This document shows positions 53,539-62,785 of a stretch of 64,000 nt of DNA, piece by piece (the first letter of the stretch is position 1; the number at the start of each line of letters is the position of its first letter). This stretch comes from Paenibacillus sp. USDA918EY. GTDB taxonomy: Bacteria; Bacillota; Bacilli; Paenibacillales; Paenibacillaceae. The stretch covers positions 496,001 through 560,000 of the forward strand of contig NZ_WTWY01000001.1 in NCBI RefSeq assembly GCF_009870825.1, in the 5' to 3' direction. The notes below the pieces were generated by a model, which did no database searches, was not told the origin of the DNA, and worked only from the letters and a program-made list of their open reading frames with translations. The translations under genes were made by a program, and so were the position numbers.

Positions 53539-54024
53539 TCACTTCTTGTTTTCCCTATGGGTACAACGCTTGAAAGCTTCATCCAGTACCGACTGGATCG
53601 TGTGTTCCCGCAAATATTGGTACAGATGCTGTTCCGCGCCGTACATAACTTTCTCAACCAAGCATACTTTTTTTTCCGGATGTTTCAGTTCCCGCTGTGC
53701 AGCCCTCTCTTCCGCTAACAACCGATGCTGCCGCGAACTCGAATTGGAACATTCGAATAACTTCTGTCTTCCTTCGATCACTTGAATCACGTCAAGGAAC
53801 GTAATCTGATCCGCCGGCCGTGCGAGCTCGTAACCACCGTTCACCCCTGGGACAGCACGCACGATTCCATCCTGCCTCAGCTTGGACATGATTTTGGATA
53901 AATAGCTTTCGGATACGCCGAGTGTCCCGGATAATTCCTTGATCCCGATGTTGTTGCAACGCTCCGAGTTTCCCAGATGAATTAAGGCGTGTAGGGCATA
54001 ATCTGTACTTTTGGAGAACTGCAA
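53539..54024 (-). CDS. Rrf2-family transcriptional regulator
   Basis: About 161 residues from TTG 54024, chosen because GGGAGGGGGAAAC directly precedes it; the frame continues to 54090. Winged helix FSKSTDYALHALIHLG, ELSGTLGVSESYLSKIMSKL and GVNGGYELARPADQITFLDV. Cysteines in LFECSN and KVCLVEK could bind an Fe-S cluster or act in thiol sensing, though the NsrR/IscR three-Cys spacing is not exact. It is upstream of and co-directional with the MFS and methyltransferase genes. Confidence 0.9.
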   Translation of the reverse strand: MQFSKSTDYALHALIHLGNSERCNNIGIKELSGTLGVSESYLSKIMSKLRQDGIVRAVPGVNGGYELARPADQITFLDVIQVIEGRQKLFECSNSSSRQHRLLAEERAAQRELKHPEKKVCLVEKVMYGAEQHLYQYLREHTIQSVLDEAFKRCTHRENKK

Positions 54025-54090
54025 GTTTCCCCCTCCCTTCACAGAATTATCATTAATATAGATCTTCGATATCCATAATAAATGATTCAA

Positions 54091-54448
54091 CTCTAATTTG
54101 CAATGAAATTCTTGATCCGAAATTCGCTTCTATCGGCGGCTGCATCTCCTTAGGTTGAAAAAATGAAAAATAGTATGAGTTATCCATGAATTTTCCGCCA
54201 TACATTCCATAATTGATCCGTAAAGTGATGTGTTACAGCGGACACTTAGATAGAGGAGTTATTCCATAATTCATTAGAACTTCAGTCTCCCCGAGTGTAC
54301 TATAAGGGGCATGCACTTCACCCGTAATTACAAATAAAAAACATGATTATGACAATCCCTGTCACTATTAATGAGTATGATTGAGATGAACCGACCGATT
54401 GTTTTCATCAAGCAGTCGGGGGAAGTTACTCAAGAAAGGGATGAATCC
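54091..54448. other. Gene-free region between the Rrf2 and DinB genes
   Basis: AT-rich, no gene. It should hold divergent promoters of the two genes. CATTCCATAATT and ATTCCATAATTCATT near 54203 and 54262 are loosely repeated; no clear operator. Confidence 0.35.
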
Positions 54449-54949
54449 ATGATGTATGTAACGGTTGCGGATTTGATCGCGGAATGGAACAAGGAAGCTG
54501 CATTAACCCAAAACATTTTGGACGCATTGACCGATGAATCCTTGCGTCAGCAAGTGTATCCTGAAGGCCGCACGTTAGGAAGGATCGCGTGGCATTTTGT
54601 AACGAATGTCCCGGATTACCTGAATGAATTTGGTCTTGCGACTGAGCGGGTGCCTGATTCGGATGTAATACCCTCTGCAAAAGAAATCGCCCAGACTTTT
54701 AAAAAAATAAGCCGCGATGCGGCCAAAGCGATTGAAGAACAATGGACGGACGACGATTTGAAGATCATCCGAAATGCTTTTGGAAGACAGGAATCGAATG
54801 CGTCCATTTTTATGGGATTGATTAAGCATATCGTCCATCATCGAGGCCAGGTCACCGTGCTTATGCGGCAAGCAGGATTAAATATCCCTGCGGTATATGG
54901 CCCGTCCAAGGAAGGTTGGATGCAAATGGGGGTCAAACCGCCGGTTTAA
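54449..54949 (+). CDS. DinB family protein
   Basis: About 166 residues, four-helix bundle of the DinB/YfiT-like metal-dependent family. Likely metal ligands are His in IAWHFVTNVPDYL and the pair in LIKHIVHHRGQVTVL (H-x3-H). The function may be thiol transfer or detoxification. ATG 54449 has AAAGGGATG upstream; the frame is open from 54371. It is a single gene ended by the terminator at 55047. Confidence 0.88.
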   Translation: MMYVTVADLIAEWNKEAALTQNILDALTDESLRQQVYPEGRTLGRIAWHFVTNVPDYLNEFGLATERVPDSDVIPSAKEIAQTFKKISRDAAKAIEEQWTDDDLKIIRNAFGRQESNASIFMGLIKHIVHHRGQVTVLMRQAGLNIPAVYGPSKEGWMQMGVKPPV

Positions 54950-55046
54950 AAGCAGCCTGAAAAAACCTTGGCTGTCGTGTTATGTAGTTAGGGGATAAGA
55001 CGAAGAACTTAACATAATTGGGTGGCTTTAGAGCCGCCTCCTAGAA

Positions 55047-55098
55047 AGCCCAATAGAACAGCGGCATCAACACCGCCGGTTCATTGGGCTTTTTTGGG
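55047..55098 (+). terminator. Terminator after the DinB gene
   Basis: AAAGCCCAAT pairs with ATTGGGCTTTTTT around a 31-base loop that itself contains GCGG..CCGC. It also faces the convergent nucleotidyltransferase-like gene. Confidence 0.7.
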
Positions 55099-55163
55099 GC
55101 CGAAAGGATGGGGCACACGGGTTTTTCAGCCCCGGAATGTTCCTCATAGAATCATCGGTTTCA

Positions 55164-55775
55164 TTAGGAACGGGGTTTCTTTTTCAGCCATTCCTCGAAC
55201 TGATCCGGCGTTCTAACGTGATCGTCCAGCACGGCGGTGTAAATATCGAAGCTTTTCACTTCGTTTCCGTATTCTTCGCGGGAGGCCCACATATGTTTGA
55301 TCGCCAGGATGGATTCCCGCAGCTCGGGGGTGAGCCGATCCGGCATCGTTTTGATATGCGCAAGATCGGGCTGCTTGTCCGGTTCATCCACGAACCACAA
55401 ATCCAATTTCCAATCCTTCCCGCTTTGGGCCCGGTATTTTACTCCGATGTAAAAACCGTCAGGATAGTTGATATCCGTATTCCAGACACCGGTATCGTTC
55501 AGGAAGCGAAGCTCCCTGACGCCTTGCCTGACCATCAGTTTCGAAGCGATTTCGGCCACCTGATCCGCATCGAGTTTAGGGCTTACGACGGTAATGTCCA
55601 AATCCCTCCATGCCATTAACCCGAGCGCTGCGCTGCCGACCCGGACAGGATTTCCCGCCAAAGACAGCAGGTCGTTCACGCCCAGCTCTTCCGCTACCGC
55701 ATTGGCTTCGGTTTGCAATTGATCCTGAAGCCACAATAAATCATTTTCGCTCACTTTTTTCACGCTCCGTTTCAT
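55164..55775 (-). CDS. Nucleotidyltransferase-like protein
   Basis: A 203-residue protein with the nucleotidyltransferase-fold core VRVGSAALGLMAWRDLDITV (Gly-Ser...Asp-x-Asp), followed by LDLWFVDEP with a third acidic residue. It may be an adenylyltransferase or an antibiotic-modifying homologue; the substrate is unknown. The ribosome binding site is weak. It is followed upstream on the same strand by an alcohol dehydrogenase remnant. Confidence 0.7.
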   Translation of the reverse strand: MKRSVKKVSENDLLWLQDQLQTEANAVAEELGVNDLLSLAGNPVRVGSAALGLMAWRDLDITVVSPKLDADQVAEIASKLMVRQGVRELRFLNDTGVWNTDINYPDGFYIGVKYRAQSGKDWKLDLWFVDEPDKQPDLAHIKTMPDRLTPELRESILAIKHMWASREEYGNEVKSFDIYTAVLDDHVRTPDQFEEWLKKKPRS

Positions 55776-55799
55776 GAAGAAGAATAGACTGTATCAGTT

Positions 55800-56133
55800 A
55801 ACATGTTATCCGAAATGTCGCGGCGAATAAAGCGGCCGGATTTCACGACATTGACGAGTGTACCGTCTACGCGAAGCAACGATAAATACGCATCAACGTT
55901 CAGATTGGTAGACACAGTGTTTAGGATGATGTCAAAATGACCGGCCAGCGCTGTAAATGTTTCAGGATCGCCTGTTGCAAAGTAATGATTTGCTCCAAAG
56001 CTCAGCGCTTCGCTTTTTTATCTTTAGAGCGGCTTAAGGCCGTAACTTCGGCGCCCTAGGGCATGCGCTATTGGATTGCCAGATGGCCGAGCCCTCCAAC
56101 CCCCAAAATGGCAACCTTTTTACCGGATCCGAC
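55800..56133 (-). pseudogene. Zinc-type alcohol dehydrogenase remnant
   Basis: The minus strand reads VGSGKKVAILGVGGLGHLAI, then after stops and a frame slip GAEVTALSRSKDKKAK, SFGANHYFATGDPETF and FDIILNTVSTNLNVDAYLSL, ending GRFIRRDISDNM. This is the NAD(P)-binding domain (GxGGxG) of a cinnamyl-alcohol-dehydrogenase/YahK-like MDR enzyme; both ends are missing. Confidence 0.7.
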
Positions 56134-56499
56134 ATTCCAATGCAATGATGCTCAATCATAAAAAAGAAATTAAGAGGAAAATAAAAGTGCTTTACTATAA
56201 TATGGATAAAACAAATTGTAAATTGGCATTATACGATGTTCTCGAAGCTCAATCGAACAATGCATCGATAAAAATATAACAAGAGCAACAGGCCCCCGCT
56301 TGCTGTCTATGTTTTGTCCTGTCTTCCGTCTTATAAACAGAGGAGAACCCGATTGGAAGGGGTGAAGGGCAGCCGCGCGGAGCTGTTCCTGTCATCGTGT
56401 TGAAACATCCAATTTTTTTGAAGAAAATATAGAGGGCCGGACGAAGAGAAAAAGGAGCCTCGCGAATTTCGTGATGCTCCTTTTTTACCTTATAAGTTT
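56134..56499. other. Gene-free region with a terminator
   Basis: A 67-codon frame at 56076-56279 overlaps the alcohol dehydrogenase remnant and looks spurious. The minus-strand terminator of the AldO-like gene is at 56449-56487: AAAAAGGAGC pairs with GCTCCTTTTTT. Confidence 0.5.
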
Positions 56500-57762
56500 T
56501 CAGTCTGCCATAAGATACGTATTCAAAAAGTCGTTCCTAAACTTGCCCTCCGGATCGCAGCGCAGAAGAAGCTTCCGGAAATCAGGCAGCCGCTCGTAAC
56601 GAGCCTGCACATCGGCCGGCGGCATGGTGAACAGCTTGGCCCAATGCGGACGGGCGGCAAAGGGGGAAAGGTTCTCTTCGATCAGCGGCAGCACTTGCCG
56701 CACCGCTTGCCAGTCCGGCTTCCAGGTAAAATGGATCGCGACCGAATCCTGCTTGTAGCAGGGACTCATCCACAATTCGTCCCTCGCAATCATGCGCACC
56801 TCGGAAATATAGAGGAGAGGGGATATATGCTCCCGCAGCCGATCGATTGCGCATAAAGCTTCGTAAGCAAACGAACGAGGCACGAAATACTCGCTTTGCA
56901 GCTCCTCTCCGGCGCTTGGGGTGAATTCCATCCGAAAATGGGGTAACCGCTCGAACCAAGGTCCGGGGACGCCCATTTGTTCGCTGCAGTTTTCCGCCGG
57001 AAAACCGGCTACGGGATGCACACTCCCCGAGGCTCTGACCGCCCCGAAAAACTCGGGCCCCATTCCATCTGCGGTGCCGTCCGTTGTACGATGCTTCAGC
57101 CAGACTTGGTTGAAGGAGGATGCCTTCCAATCCGTGAACAGGCTGACGCTGTAAGCGGCGGAGGCGATTTCGCCGAAGTGTTCTTCCAGCTTCCCCAAAG
57201 GCAGATTTTCGTAAACGTACTGGCTCATTTCAAATGCCGGAATGACATCAAGCGTGATTTTGGTGACGATTCCCAAGGCGCCCAAACCGACAGCGGCTGC
57301 ATTCACCCCCACGTCCTGGTCCCGGGAGAATCGCATGACGGCTCCGTCCGCTCCGACGATCTCCATCGAATGGACCGCGGAGGACAGATTGGCGCTGTTC
57401 ACGCCGGAGCCGTGCGTTGCGGTTGCGCATGCGCCGGCGACCGTAATATGCGGCAGCGAAGCCAGATTGTGAAGCGCATAACCTTGTTCGTGCAGAAAGC
57501 GGCACAAATCCCCGTAGCGGATGCCGCCTTCCACCGTTACCCGGTGATTCTCGCGGTCCAGCGCAATGATCCGGTTCAGTTTTTCCAGCGAAAGCTGGGC
57601 TTCCGGACTGTCCGCGATGCCGTTAAATGAATGCCGCGTGCCCAGCACCTTAATGCGGCGGCTTTTGGCCGCGAGTTCGCTCACTTGCTCCATGGTTTCA
57701 GGGACATAAAGTTTTGAAGCGCTGTATTCGTAATTGCCTGCCCAGTTCCGATTTCGATCCAT
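56500..57762 (-). CDS. Alditol oxidase, AldO/xylitol oxidase type
   Basis: A 420-residue VAO-family flavoprotein, matching Streptomyces AldO (418 residues) along its length. FAD is probably covalently bound through His44 in KVLGTRHSFNGIA; further FAD motifs are ASLPHITVAGACATATHGSG and GLGALGIVTKITLD. The C-terminal substrate site has YISEVRMIARDELW (Arg) and RPHWAKLFTMP (Lys), the Arg-Lys pair of AldO. It would oxidise alditols such as xylitol or sorbitol to aldoses with release of H2O2. It is a single gene, downstream of the sulfatase. Confidence 0.9.
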   Translation of the reverse strand: MDRNRNWAGNYEYSASKLYVPETMEQVSELAAKSRRIKVLGTRHSFNGIADSPEAQLSLEKLNRIIALDRENHRVTVEGGIRYGDLCRFLHEQGYALHNLASLPHITVAGACATATHGSGVNSANLSSAVHSMEIVGADGAVMRFSRDQDVGVNAAAVGLGALGIVTKITLDVIPAFEMSQYVYENLPLGKLEEHFGEIASAAYSVSLFTDWKASSFNQVWLKHRTTDGTADGMGPEFFGAVRASGSVHPVAGFPAENCSEQMGVPGPWFERLPHFRMEFTPSAGEELQSEYFVPRSFAYEALCAIDRLREHISPLLYISEVRMIARDELWMSPCYKQDSVAIHFTWKPDWQAVRQVLPLIEENLSPFAARPHWAKLFTMPPADVQARYERLPDFRKLLLRCDPEGKFRNDFLNTYLMAD

Positions 57763-57876
57763 TATGCTCGCTCCCCCTTGATTTCAATATCCATGACCCC
57801 ATGATAGCAGGGGGATTGAGACGGACTCAACCCTATTTCATGCAATACAGCGGACAGCCGGTTTTCATACATCACA

Positions 57877-57912
57877 AAAGGCCGATTCACACGCCTGTGA
57901 AAGGGCCTTTTG
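57877..57912 (-). terminator. Terminator of the sulfatase gene
   Basis: AAAAGGCC and GGCCTTTT form a stem around a loop that contains TTCACACGCCTGTGAA. It lies beyond repeat copy 3 on the minus strand. Confidence 0.55.
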
Positions 57913-57938
57913 ATTGCTGCGCATCATTTTTTTAGACG

Positions 57939-58056
57939 AGTGTTTTGCAAAAATCCAAGGAGCGACTTTCAATGAGCAATATAGAGAGCGAAACGGTTTA
58001 ATTCGTCTATATATTGTACGCGGGAGCGAACGGAATCGAATTTTGCAAAAACCTGA
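57939..58056. mobile_element. 120-bp MITE-like repeat, copy 3
   Basis: Same orientation as copy 2, somewhat more diverged at the ends (TGTTTTGCAAAAATCC and GCAAAAACCTGA). It occupies the sulfatase-AldO intergenic region. Confidence 0.7.
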
Positions 58057-58086
58057 GATATAAGCGTCGCGGGTATCCGTAACATA

Positions 58087-59622
58087 TTAAGCTCCGGAAA
58101 TTCGCGGCATCGGCATCGGTTCCTTTCCAAGCTCAGCCCATGCATATTTAAGCAAAAGTTCGGTTTTCAGCGTTGCGTGCGCCGGGTCGTCCCATAGGTT
58201 ATTCAGTTCACCGGGGTCTTCATGCAGATCGAAGATTTCTCCATAGGTTTGATTGTAATAGACCGTAATTTTATAACGCTCATCGACGTAGGTCTTCTGA
58301 TGAATGGTGGTCGGTTCATGCCTGAATTCGCAGATGGCGTGGCTGCGTGCCTGCGCGGCTTCGCCGAGCCATACCTTTTTCTGGTCGACGCCCGTCATGG
58401 CATAAGGAACGGGAAGATCGCACAGGGACAAGAAGGTTGGAGCCAAATCCACCAAAGATTGAATGGCGCCGCTGCGTTTGCCGGCGGGCACTTGTCCGGG
58501 ATACCGGACGATAAACGGCAGTTTGATCAGGTCCTCGTAATGAAAACCGCCCTTGGCCTGCAAACCGTGCTGCCCGAAAAAATGGCCGTGATCCGTCGTA
58601 AAGACGACAATCGTGTTGTCGGCGATCCCCAGTTCGTCCAGCTTATCGAGAATACGCCCGATGTACTTATCCATCATGCTGATCATGCCGTAATAGACGG
58701 CGACCAGCTTTTTCTTGTCAAAGCCCGTCAGCCGCGGCCTGCTGCCGTATTCATAATAATGATGCGACCGGTAACCGTGGATGCCGAACCCCGTTTCCTG
58801 CAGATCGGAAAAGTCGGGATGTTCTTCCTGCGTTTTTGCAAAATGCGGCGGATTGCGGTCGTGCTCGCCCGGCACCATTTCCGGAATCGTAAGCTCATCA
58901 GGGTTGTACATCGTATCCCACGGCTCGGGTACGAGGTATTCGGGATGCGGGTCGAAGAAGCTGGACCAGAGGAAAAAGCTCTCGTCATTTTCGTGATACT
59001 GCTCCAGCAAAGCATTTGTCCGCTCAGCTATCCAGGTGTTGTAATGGTATTCTTCGGGAATCGGCCAACGATACGTTTGATCCCGGTCCATGGTACCGGT
59101 GGGCGGCAGGAAGTAGTCCCGCCAATTATGGCAGCCTTTCTCCTCCATCCACAGCGCATAATGCTGCCCGATATGGGCTTCGTTCGTGTGATTCCGGGCC
59201 AGTTCCACATCGTCGAATCCGTAAAATCCATCCTTGTAATTTTTCCAAAATTCCAGATCCTGCAGGATGGGATAGGCTTCGAGCGACGGGAATTCCTCCG
59301 TGGAGGCCAGAGGCTGAAAATGGGCTTTGCCGATCAATCCGGTTCGATAGCCGGCCTGCTTGAAATCTTCGCCCACCGTATGCCGATCTTCCAGCAATTT
59401 GGTTCCAAGCGTCCACGCGCCGTGCTGGCTCGGGTACATCCCGGTAATGATCGAGGCGCGGCTTGGCGTACACGTCGGGTTGGGGCAATACGCCCGATCG
59501 AATGTCGTTCCTTCCCGGACGATCCGGTCCAGATTCGGGGTGCGTATTTCCGGATTAAACGCGCCAATCGTGTTCCAATGCTGCTGGTCGCTGGTGATTA
59601 ACAAAATGTTAGGTTTTTTCAT
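58087..59622 (-). CDS. Type I sulfatase
   Basis: A 511-residue alkaline-phosphatase-superfamily sulfatase. ILLITSDQQHWNT opens the metal site. CTPSRASIITG gives Cys51, the formylglycine position in C-x-P-S-R. VVFTTDHGHFFGQHGLQAKG is the second metal-binding signature, and FSDLQ..KKLVAVYYGMISMMDKYIG is common in choline-sulfatase-like or iduronate-sulfatase-like members. No signal peptide, so it acts in the cytosol. It may desulfate imported glycosaminoglycan or other sugar sulfates. Site GGAGGATGACGG precedes the ATG. Divergent from an AraC gene 118 bp away. Confidence 0.92.
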   Translation of the reverse strand: MKKPNILLITSDQQHWNTIGAFNPEIRTPNLDRIVREGTTFDRAYCPNPTCTPSRASIITGMYPSQHGAWTLGTKLLEDRHTVGEDFKQAGYRTGLIGKAHFQPLASTEEFPSLEAYPILQDLEFWKNYKDGFYGFDDVELARNHTNEAHIGQHYALWMEEKGCHNWRDYFLPPTGTMDRDQTYRWPIPEEYHYNTWIAERTNALLEQYHENDESFFLWSSFFDPHPEYLVPEPWDTMYNPDELTIPEMVPGEHDRNPPHFAKTQEEHPDFSDLQETGFGIHGYRSHHYYEYGSRPRLTGFDKKKLVAVYYGMISMMDKYIGRILDKLDELGIADNTIVVFTTDHGHFFGQHGLQAKGGFHYEDLIKLPFIVRYPGQVPAGKRSGAIQSLVDLAPTFLSLCDLPVPYAMTGVDQKKVWLGEAAQARSHAICEFRHEPTTIHQKTYVDERYKITVYYNQTYGEIFDLHEDPGELNNLWDDPAHATLKTELLLKYAWAELGKEPMPMPRISGA

Positions 59623-59740
59623 CCGTCATCCTCCTTGACCAAATTATATTAAACGGGGTGCGCGAACGGAATGGCGTATTGTATGATATATTTATCATTT
59701 TGTCAGTTGACGAAAAAAATAAAACGGAGGGTGCGGACGA

Positions 59741-60616
59741 ATGCTGCAAGAATATGATCATGAATTTGCGGAGTTTTTTTATTACACGCCGACCGAAAAC
59801 GATAACCTCAGTCCATTTTGGCTCGTGAGAGCGGGTCAAAACACGGCGAAGCCGGGATATCGGATCGGGCCGCGCAGGATTGAATGCTACAGTATTCATT
59901 TTGTCAGGGCGGGAAGCCTGATGGTTGAATATAAGGGGCAATCGCGCAGGCTTCAGACGGGGGATGCGTTTTGTCTGTATCCGAACCGGACTTATATTTA
60001 TTACAAACCGGAAGACGAACCGTCCCTGCAGTTAACGTGGCTGGCCATGGATGGACCGGCGTTGGAAAAGATGCTGCATCTGGCCGGCTTTGACCCGGAC
60101 GATCCATGCTCCAGAGGCCGATGGACCCCGGCGCTTGAGCACGTGATCGGACGGCTTTTTGAGGAGTGGAGAAAAGGGAAGACGGATGGGATTGCCGCCT
60201 CCCTATGTTTGAAGGGGCTGATGTACCAAGTGTTATCCCTTTTAATCTCAAGCGCCGGATTGACGGATGCGCACCCAAGCCCGGCAGCGACCCCAAAAAG
60301 CAAAGCTTCCCTTTGGACCGAATATATCGAATGGCACGCGGCCGAGGGCATCACCGTTCAGCAGGTGGCCGAATATGCCGGACTGAACCGGACTTATTTT
60401 TCCACGCAGTTTACAAGGTCCGTGGGCATGACGCCGGCCGAATACATTGCCATGGTCAAAATGGACAAGGCCAAGCAAATGCTGCTCGGAACGTCGGCGG
60501 CCGTGACGGAGATCGCTTATTCCCTCGGCTATCCGACACTGTTTGCTTTTACCCGGGCCTTCAAAAACTATTGTTCGATGTCCCCGTCGCAGTACCGGAA
60601 GCAAAATCAAGATTAA
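59741..60616 (+). CDS. AraC-family regulator divergent from the sulfatase
   Basis: A 291-residue protein. Cupin-type sensor domain (AGSLMVEYKGQSRRLQTGDAF) followed by the AraC DNA-binding domain with both helix-turn-helices (TVQQVAEYAGLNRTYFSTQF and AVTEIAYSLGYPTLFAFTRA then CSMSPSQYRKQ). The likely target is the shared intergenic region controlling the sulfatase. Site ACGGAGGG precedes ATG 59741. Confidence 0.92.
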   Translation: MLQEYDHEFAEFFYYTPTENDNLSPFWLVRAGQNTAKPGYRIGPRRIECYSIHFVRAGSLMVEYKGQSRRLQTGDAFCLYPNRTYIYYKPEDEPSLQLTWLAMDGPALEKMLHLAGFDPDDPCSRGRWTPALEHVIGRLFEEWRKGKTDGIAASLCLKGLMYQVLSLLISSAGLTDAHPSPAATPKSKASLWTEYIEWHAAEGITVQQVAEYAGLNRTYFSTQFTRSVGMTPAEYIAMVKMDKAKQMLLGTSAAVTEIAYSLGYPTLFAFTRAFKNYCSMSPSQYRKQNQD

Positions 60617-60983
60617 TCGGCCTAAACAAGAACTATTTGCCTTTCAAGCTGGATGCGCCGGAAAACGGCGGCCGGCTTTTTCGGCATGGCTCCCGCATGG
60701 GGATTCCGTTCATATTCATTTGTCAATTTGTCAGGTTATCTCGACAAGTTTAATTTTGCCTTTATATAATATGTATACGTTTTCCTGGCTTGAAAATAGA
60801 GCCAAGCATTTGGCTGATTGTCATTTTGTTGCGGAAAATACAAAAGCCTTCCACCTGTTCCATCCGGATCCATAAAAAACAGAGAGCTCCGCCGCCGGTT
60901 TTGGGAAGCGTTTGCATGCCGGATTGTTCGTCCATCGAAGGAATCAGGCAGGTTCAATACATCGTTTTGAGGAGAGATATGCT
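60617..60983. other. Gene-free region before the two-component genes
   Basis: No gene on either strand. The AT-rich part at 60720-60790 (for example TTTGCCTTTATATAATATG) probably contains the promoter of the sensor kinase; TATAAT is present at 60764-60769. Confidence 0.4.
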
Positions 60984-62783
60984 ATGAAACTTACGACGCT
61001 TCGAAGGTGGTTTTGGCCGCAAACGAGTTTTCAGGGGAAAATATTCATGGCCTTCGGCCTGGTCACCTTTTTGTCCATCGTCTCCGTCACCGGCATCGTG
61101 TACGTCAATATGCGCGAAACCATCAAAGACAACGCGGTCACCTCGGTCTCGGACAGCATCCGGCAGGCGGATGAATCCCTCAACGTCATGCTGGAGGAGA
61201 TCGACCGGCTGAATACCGTGGTCGTGACCAATAAAAGCACGGTGATCGATACGATTTTGAGCCCAAACGAGGAGCCTAGTTATGAATGGTTTCAGGAGCA
61301 GAAGCGGATTACGGAATTTCTGTCGGGTCTGACCAAGTATAAGCCCTATATTTCCCGGATGGCGGTCGTGGGTCTGAACGGGAAGGTGTTTTTCACCGGC
61401 GGTCCTTGGATGGACCGGAGCGTCTTGGGAACCCCGATGCTGAACTATATGCTGCTCAACGGATCGCGCCATGCGTACTTTAAGCCGGAAGGAACGGCGG
61501 ATGCGATCACCGTCGGGCGCGAAATTCGCTATAACAGCGAAACCGTCGGCATTGTCATGGTCGATTTGGACTACGAATTCATAAAAAAAACCTATGGCGT
61601 AAAGCCGACCGCGGACAGCATGCTGTATGTACTGGATGAACAGAACGGGTATGTCTATCAATCGGAATCTTCACCATCCTCCTACGCGCCTCCTCTGGAT
61701 ACGATTGTCGAGATCAAACGGGAAATTGCCGGCCATGACACAGTGGTTGAGCAGAAGATCAACGGAAGATCCTACATCGTCGTCAGCCGTCTTTCCGAGT
61801 ATACGGGCTGGAGCACACTGGCACTGATCCCGCTGGACTCGCTGCTCAGCGAATCCACGCGAATCCGGAATTTGATGGCCGAGGTGTCGATCATCGTCTT
61901 TATCGTCATCCTGATCGCTTCGCATCAGGTTTCTTCCCGAAGCACTTTAAACATCCGCCGGCTGAAATCGATGATGATGCAGGTCAAGGACGGAAATTTG
62001 TCTTTTCCCAAAACGGAGATCAACTCCAAGGACGAAGTCGGCGAGTTGTATCGCGTTTTTATCAGCATGGTAGATGAATTGAAACGTCTCATGGAAGGCA
62101 TCCGAACGAGCGAGAAAAAGAAACGCGAGGCCGAGCTCACCGCCCTGCAGGCGCAAATTCGCCCCCATTTTCTCTATAATTCTCTCAACACCATCAAGTA
62201 TTTGGCCAAGCTGAACGGAGTGCCCAATATCGAAGAGGTGTCCGGTTCGCTCATCGAGCTGATGCGCGGCTTGCTGGGGAATTCCAACGAATTTCTGACG
62301 CTGCGCGAAGAACTGGACTATGTGTACAGTTATATTTCGATCGTGAAATACAAATATTTGGAGCCGATCGAGGTGCACACGCAAATTGAAGACGACGCTT
62401 TGCTGGAGTGCCGGGTGCTGAAACTGGTGCTGCAGCCTCTCGTCGAAAATGCGATCATACACGGCATCGGTCCTTCCGGGGAAGGGGGATATGTCCTGAT
62501 TCGCGTTTATGCGGAGCATCATGATCTGCGGATCGAAGTTACGGACAACGGCCGGGGCATGACGCAGGAACAGATGGACGCCCTGCTGGGAGACATGGGA
62601 AAAGAGGACGCCCCGTCCCGCTTCAGCGGCATGGGGGTACGCAACGCGCACGAGCGGATCGTCCGGATGTTCGGCGAAACGTACGGTCTGAGCTTATACA
62701 GCGAGCCGGGATTGTATACGAAGGTAGAAATCCGCTTTCCGAAAATACAACATGCAGAACAATCTGAACAAGAGGTGGTCTAA
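60984..62783 (+). CDS. YesM-type sensor histidine kinase
   Basis: About 599 residues. TM1 (FMAFGLVTFLSIVSVTGIVY), an extracytoplasmic dCache-like sensor domain, TM2 near 310-330 (LMAEVSIIVFIVILIASHQV), a HAMP domain, His_kinase domain with LQAQIRPHFLYNSLNTIKYL and a C-terminal HATPase (DNGRGMTQEQM, GMGVRNAHERIVRMFG). It would phosphorylate the YesN-like regulator encoded 2 bp downstream, in response to an extracellular sugar. The frame is open from 60912, but ATG 60984 has GAGGAGAG before it. Confidence 0.93.
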   Translation: MKLTTLRRWFWPQTSFQGKIFMAFGLVTFLSIVSVTGIVYVNMRETIKDNAVTSVSDSIRQADESLNVMLEEIDRLNTVVVTNKSTVIDTILSPNEEPSYEWFQEQKRITEFLSGLTKYKPYISRMAVVGLNGKVFFTGGPWMDRSVLGTPMLNYMLLNGSRHAYFKPEGTADAITVGREIRYNSETVGIVMVDLDYEFIKKTYGVKPTADSMLYVLDEQNGYVYQSESSPSSYAPPLDTIVEIKREIAGHDTVVEQKINGRSYIVVSRLSEYTGWSTLALIPLDSLLSESTRIRNLMAEVSIIVFIVILIASHQVSSRSTLNIRRLKSMMMQVKDGNLSFPKTEINSKDEVGELYRVFISMVDELKRLMEGIRTSEKKKREAELTALQAQIRPHFLYNSLNTIKYLAKLNGVPNIEEVSGSLIELMRGLLGNSNEFLTLREELDYVYSYISIVKYKYLEPIEVHTQIEDDALLECRVLKLVLQPLVENAIIHGIGPSGEGGYVLIRVYAEHHDLRIEVTDNGRGMTQEQMDALLGDMGKEDAPSRFSGMGVRNAHERIVRMFGETYGLSLYSEPGLYTKVEIRFPKIQHAEQSEQEVV

Positions 62784-62785
62784 CC

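Noticed and set aside
58222..59601. A 459-codon open frame on the plus strand opposite the sulfatase
   Set aside because: It lies wholly antisense to a strongly supported sulfatase, has no recognisable motifs and no good ribosome binding site; long antisense frames are common opposite GC-rich genes.
60954..61661. Minus-strand frames opposite the histidine kinase (also 61947-62651)
   Set aside because: They mirror the kinase codons and lack any family motif.
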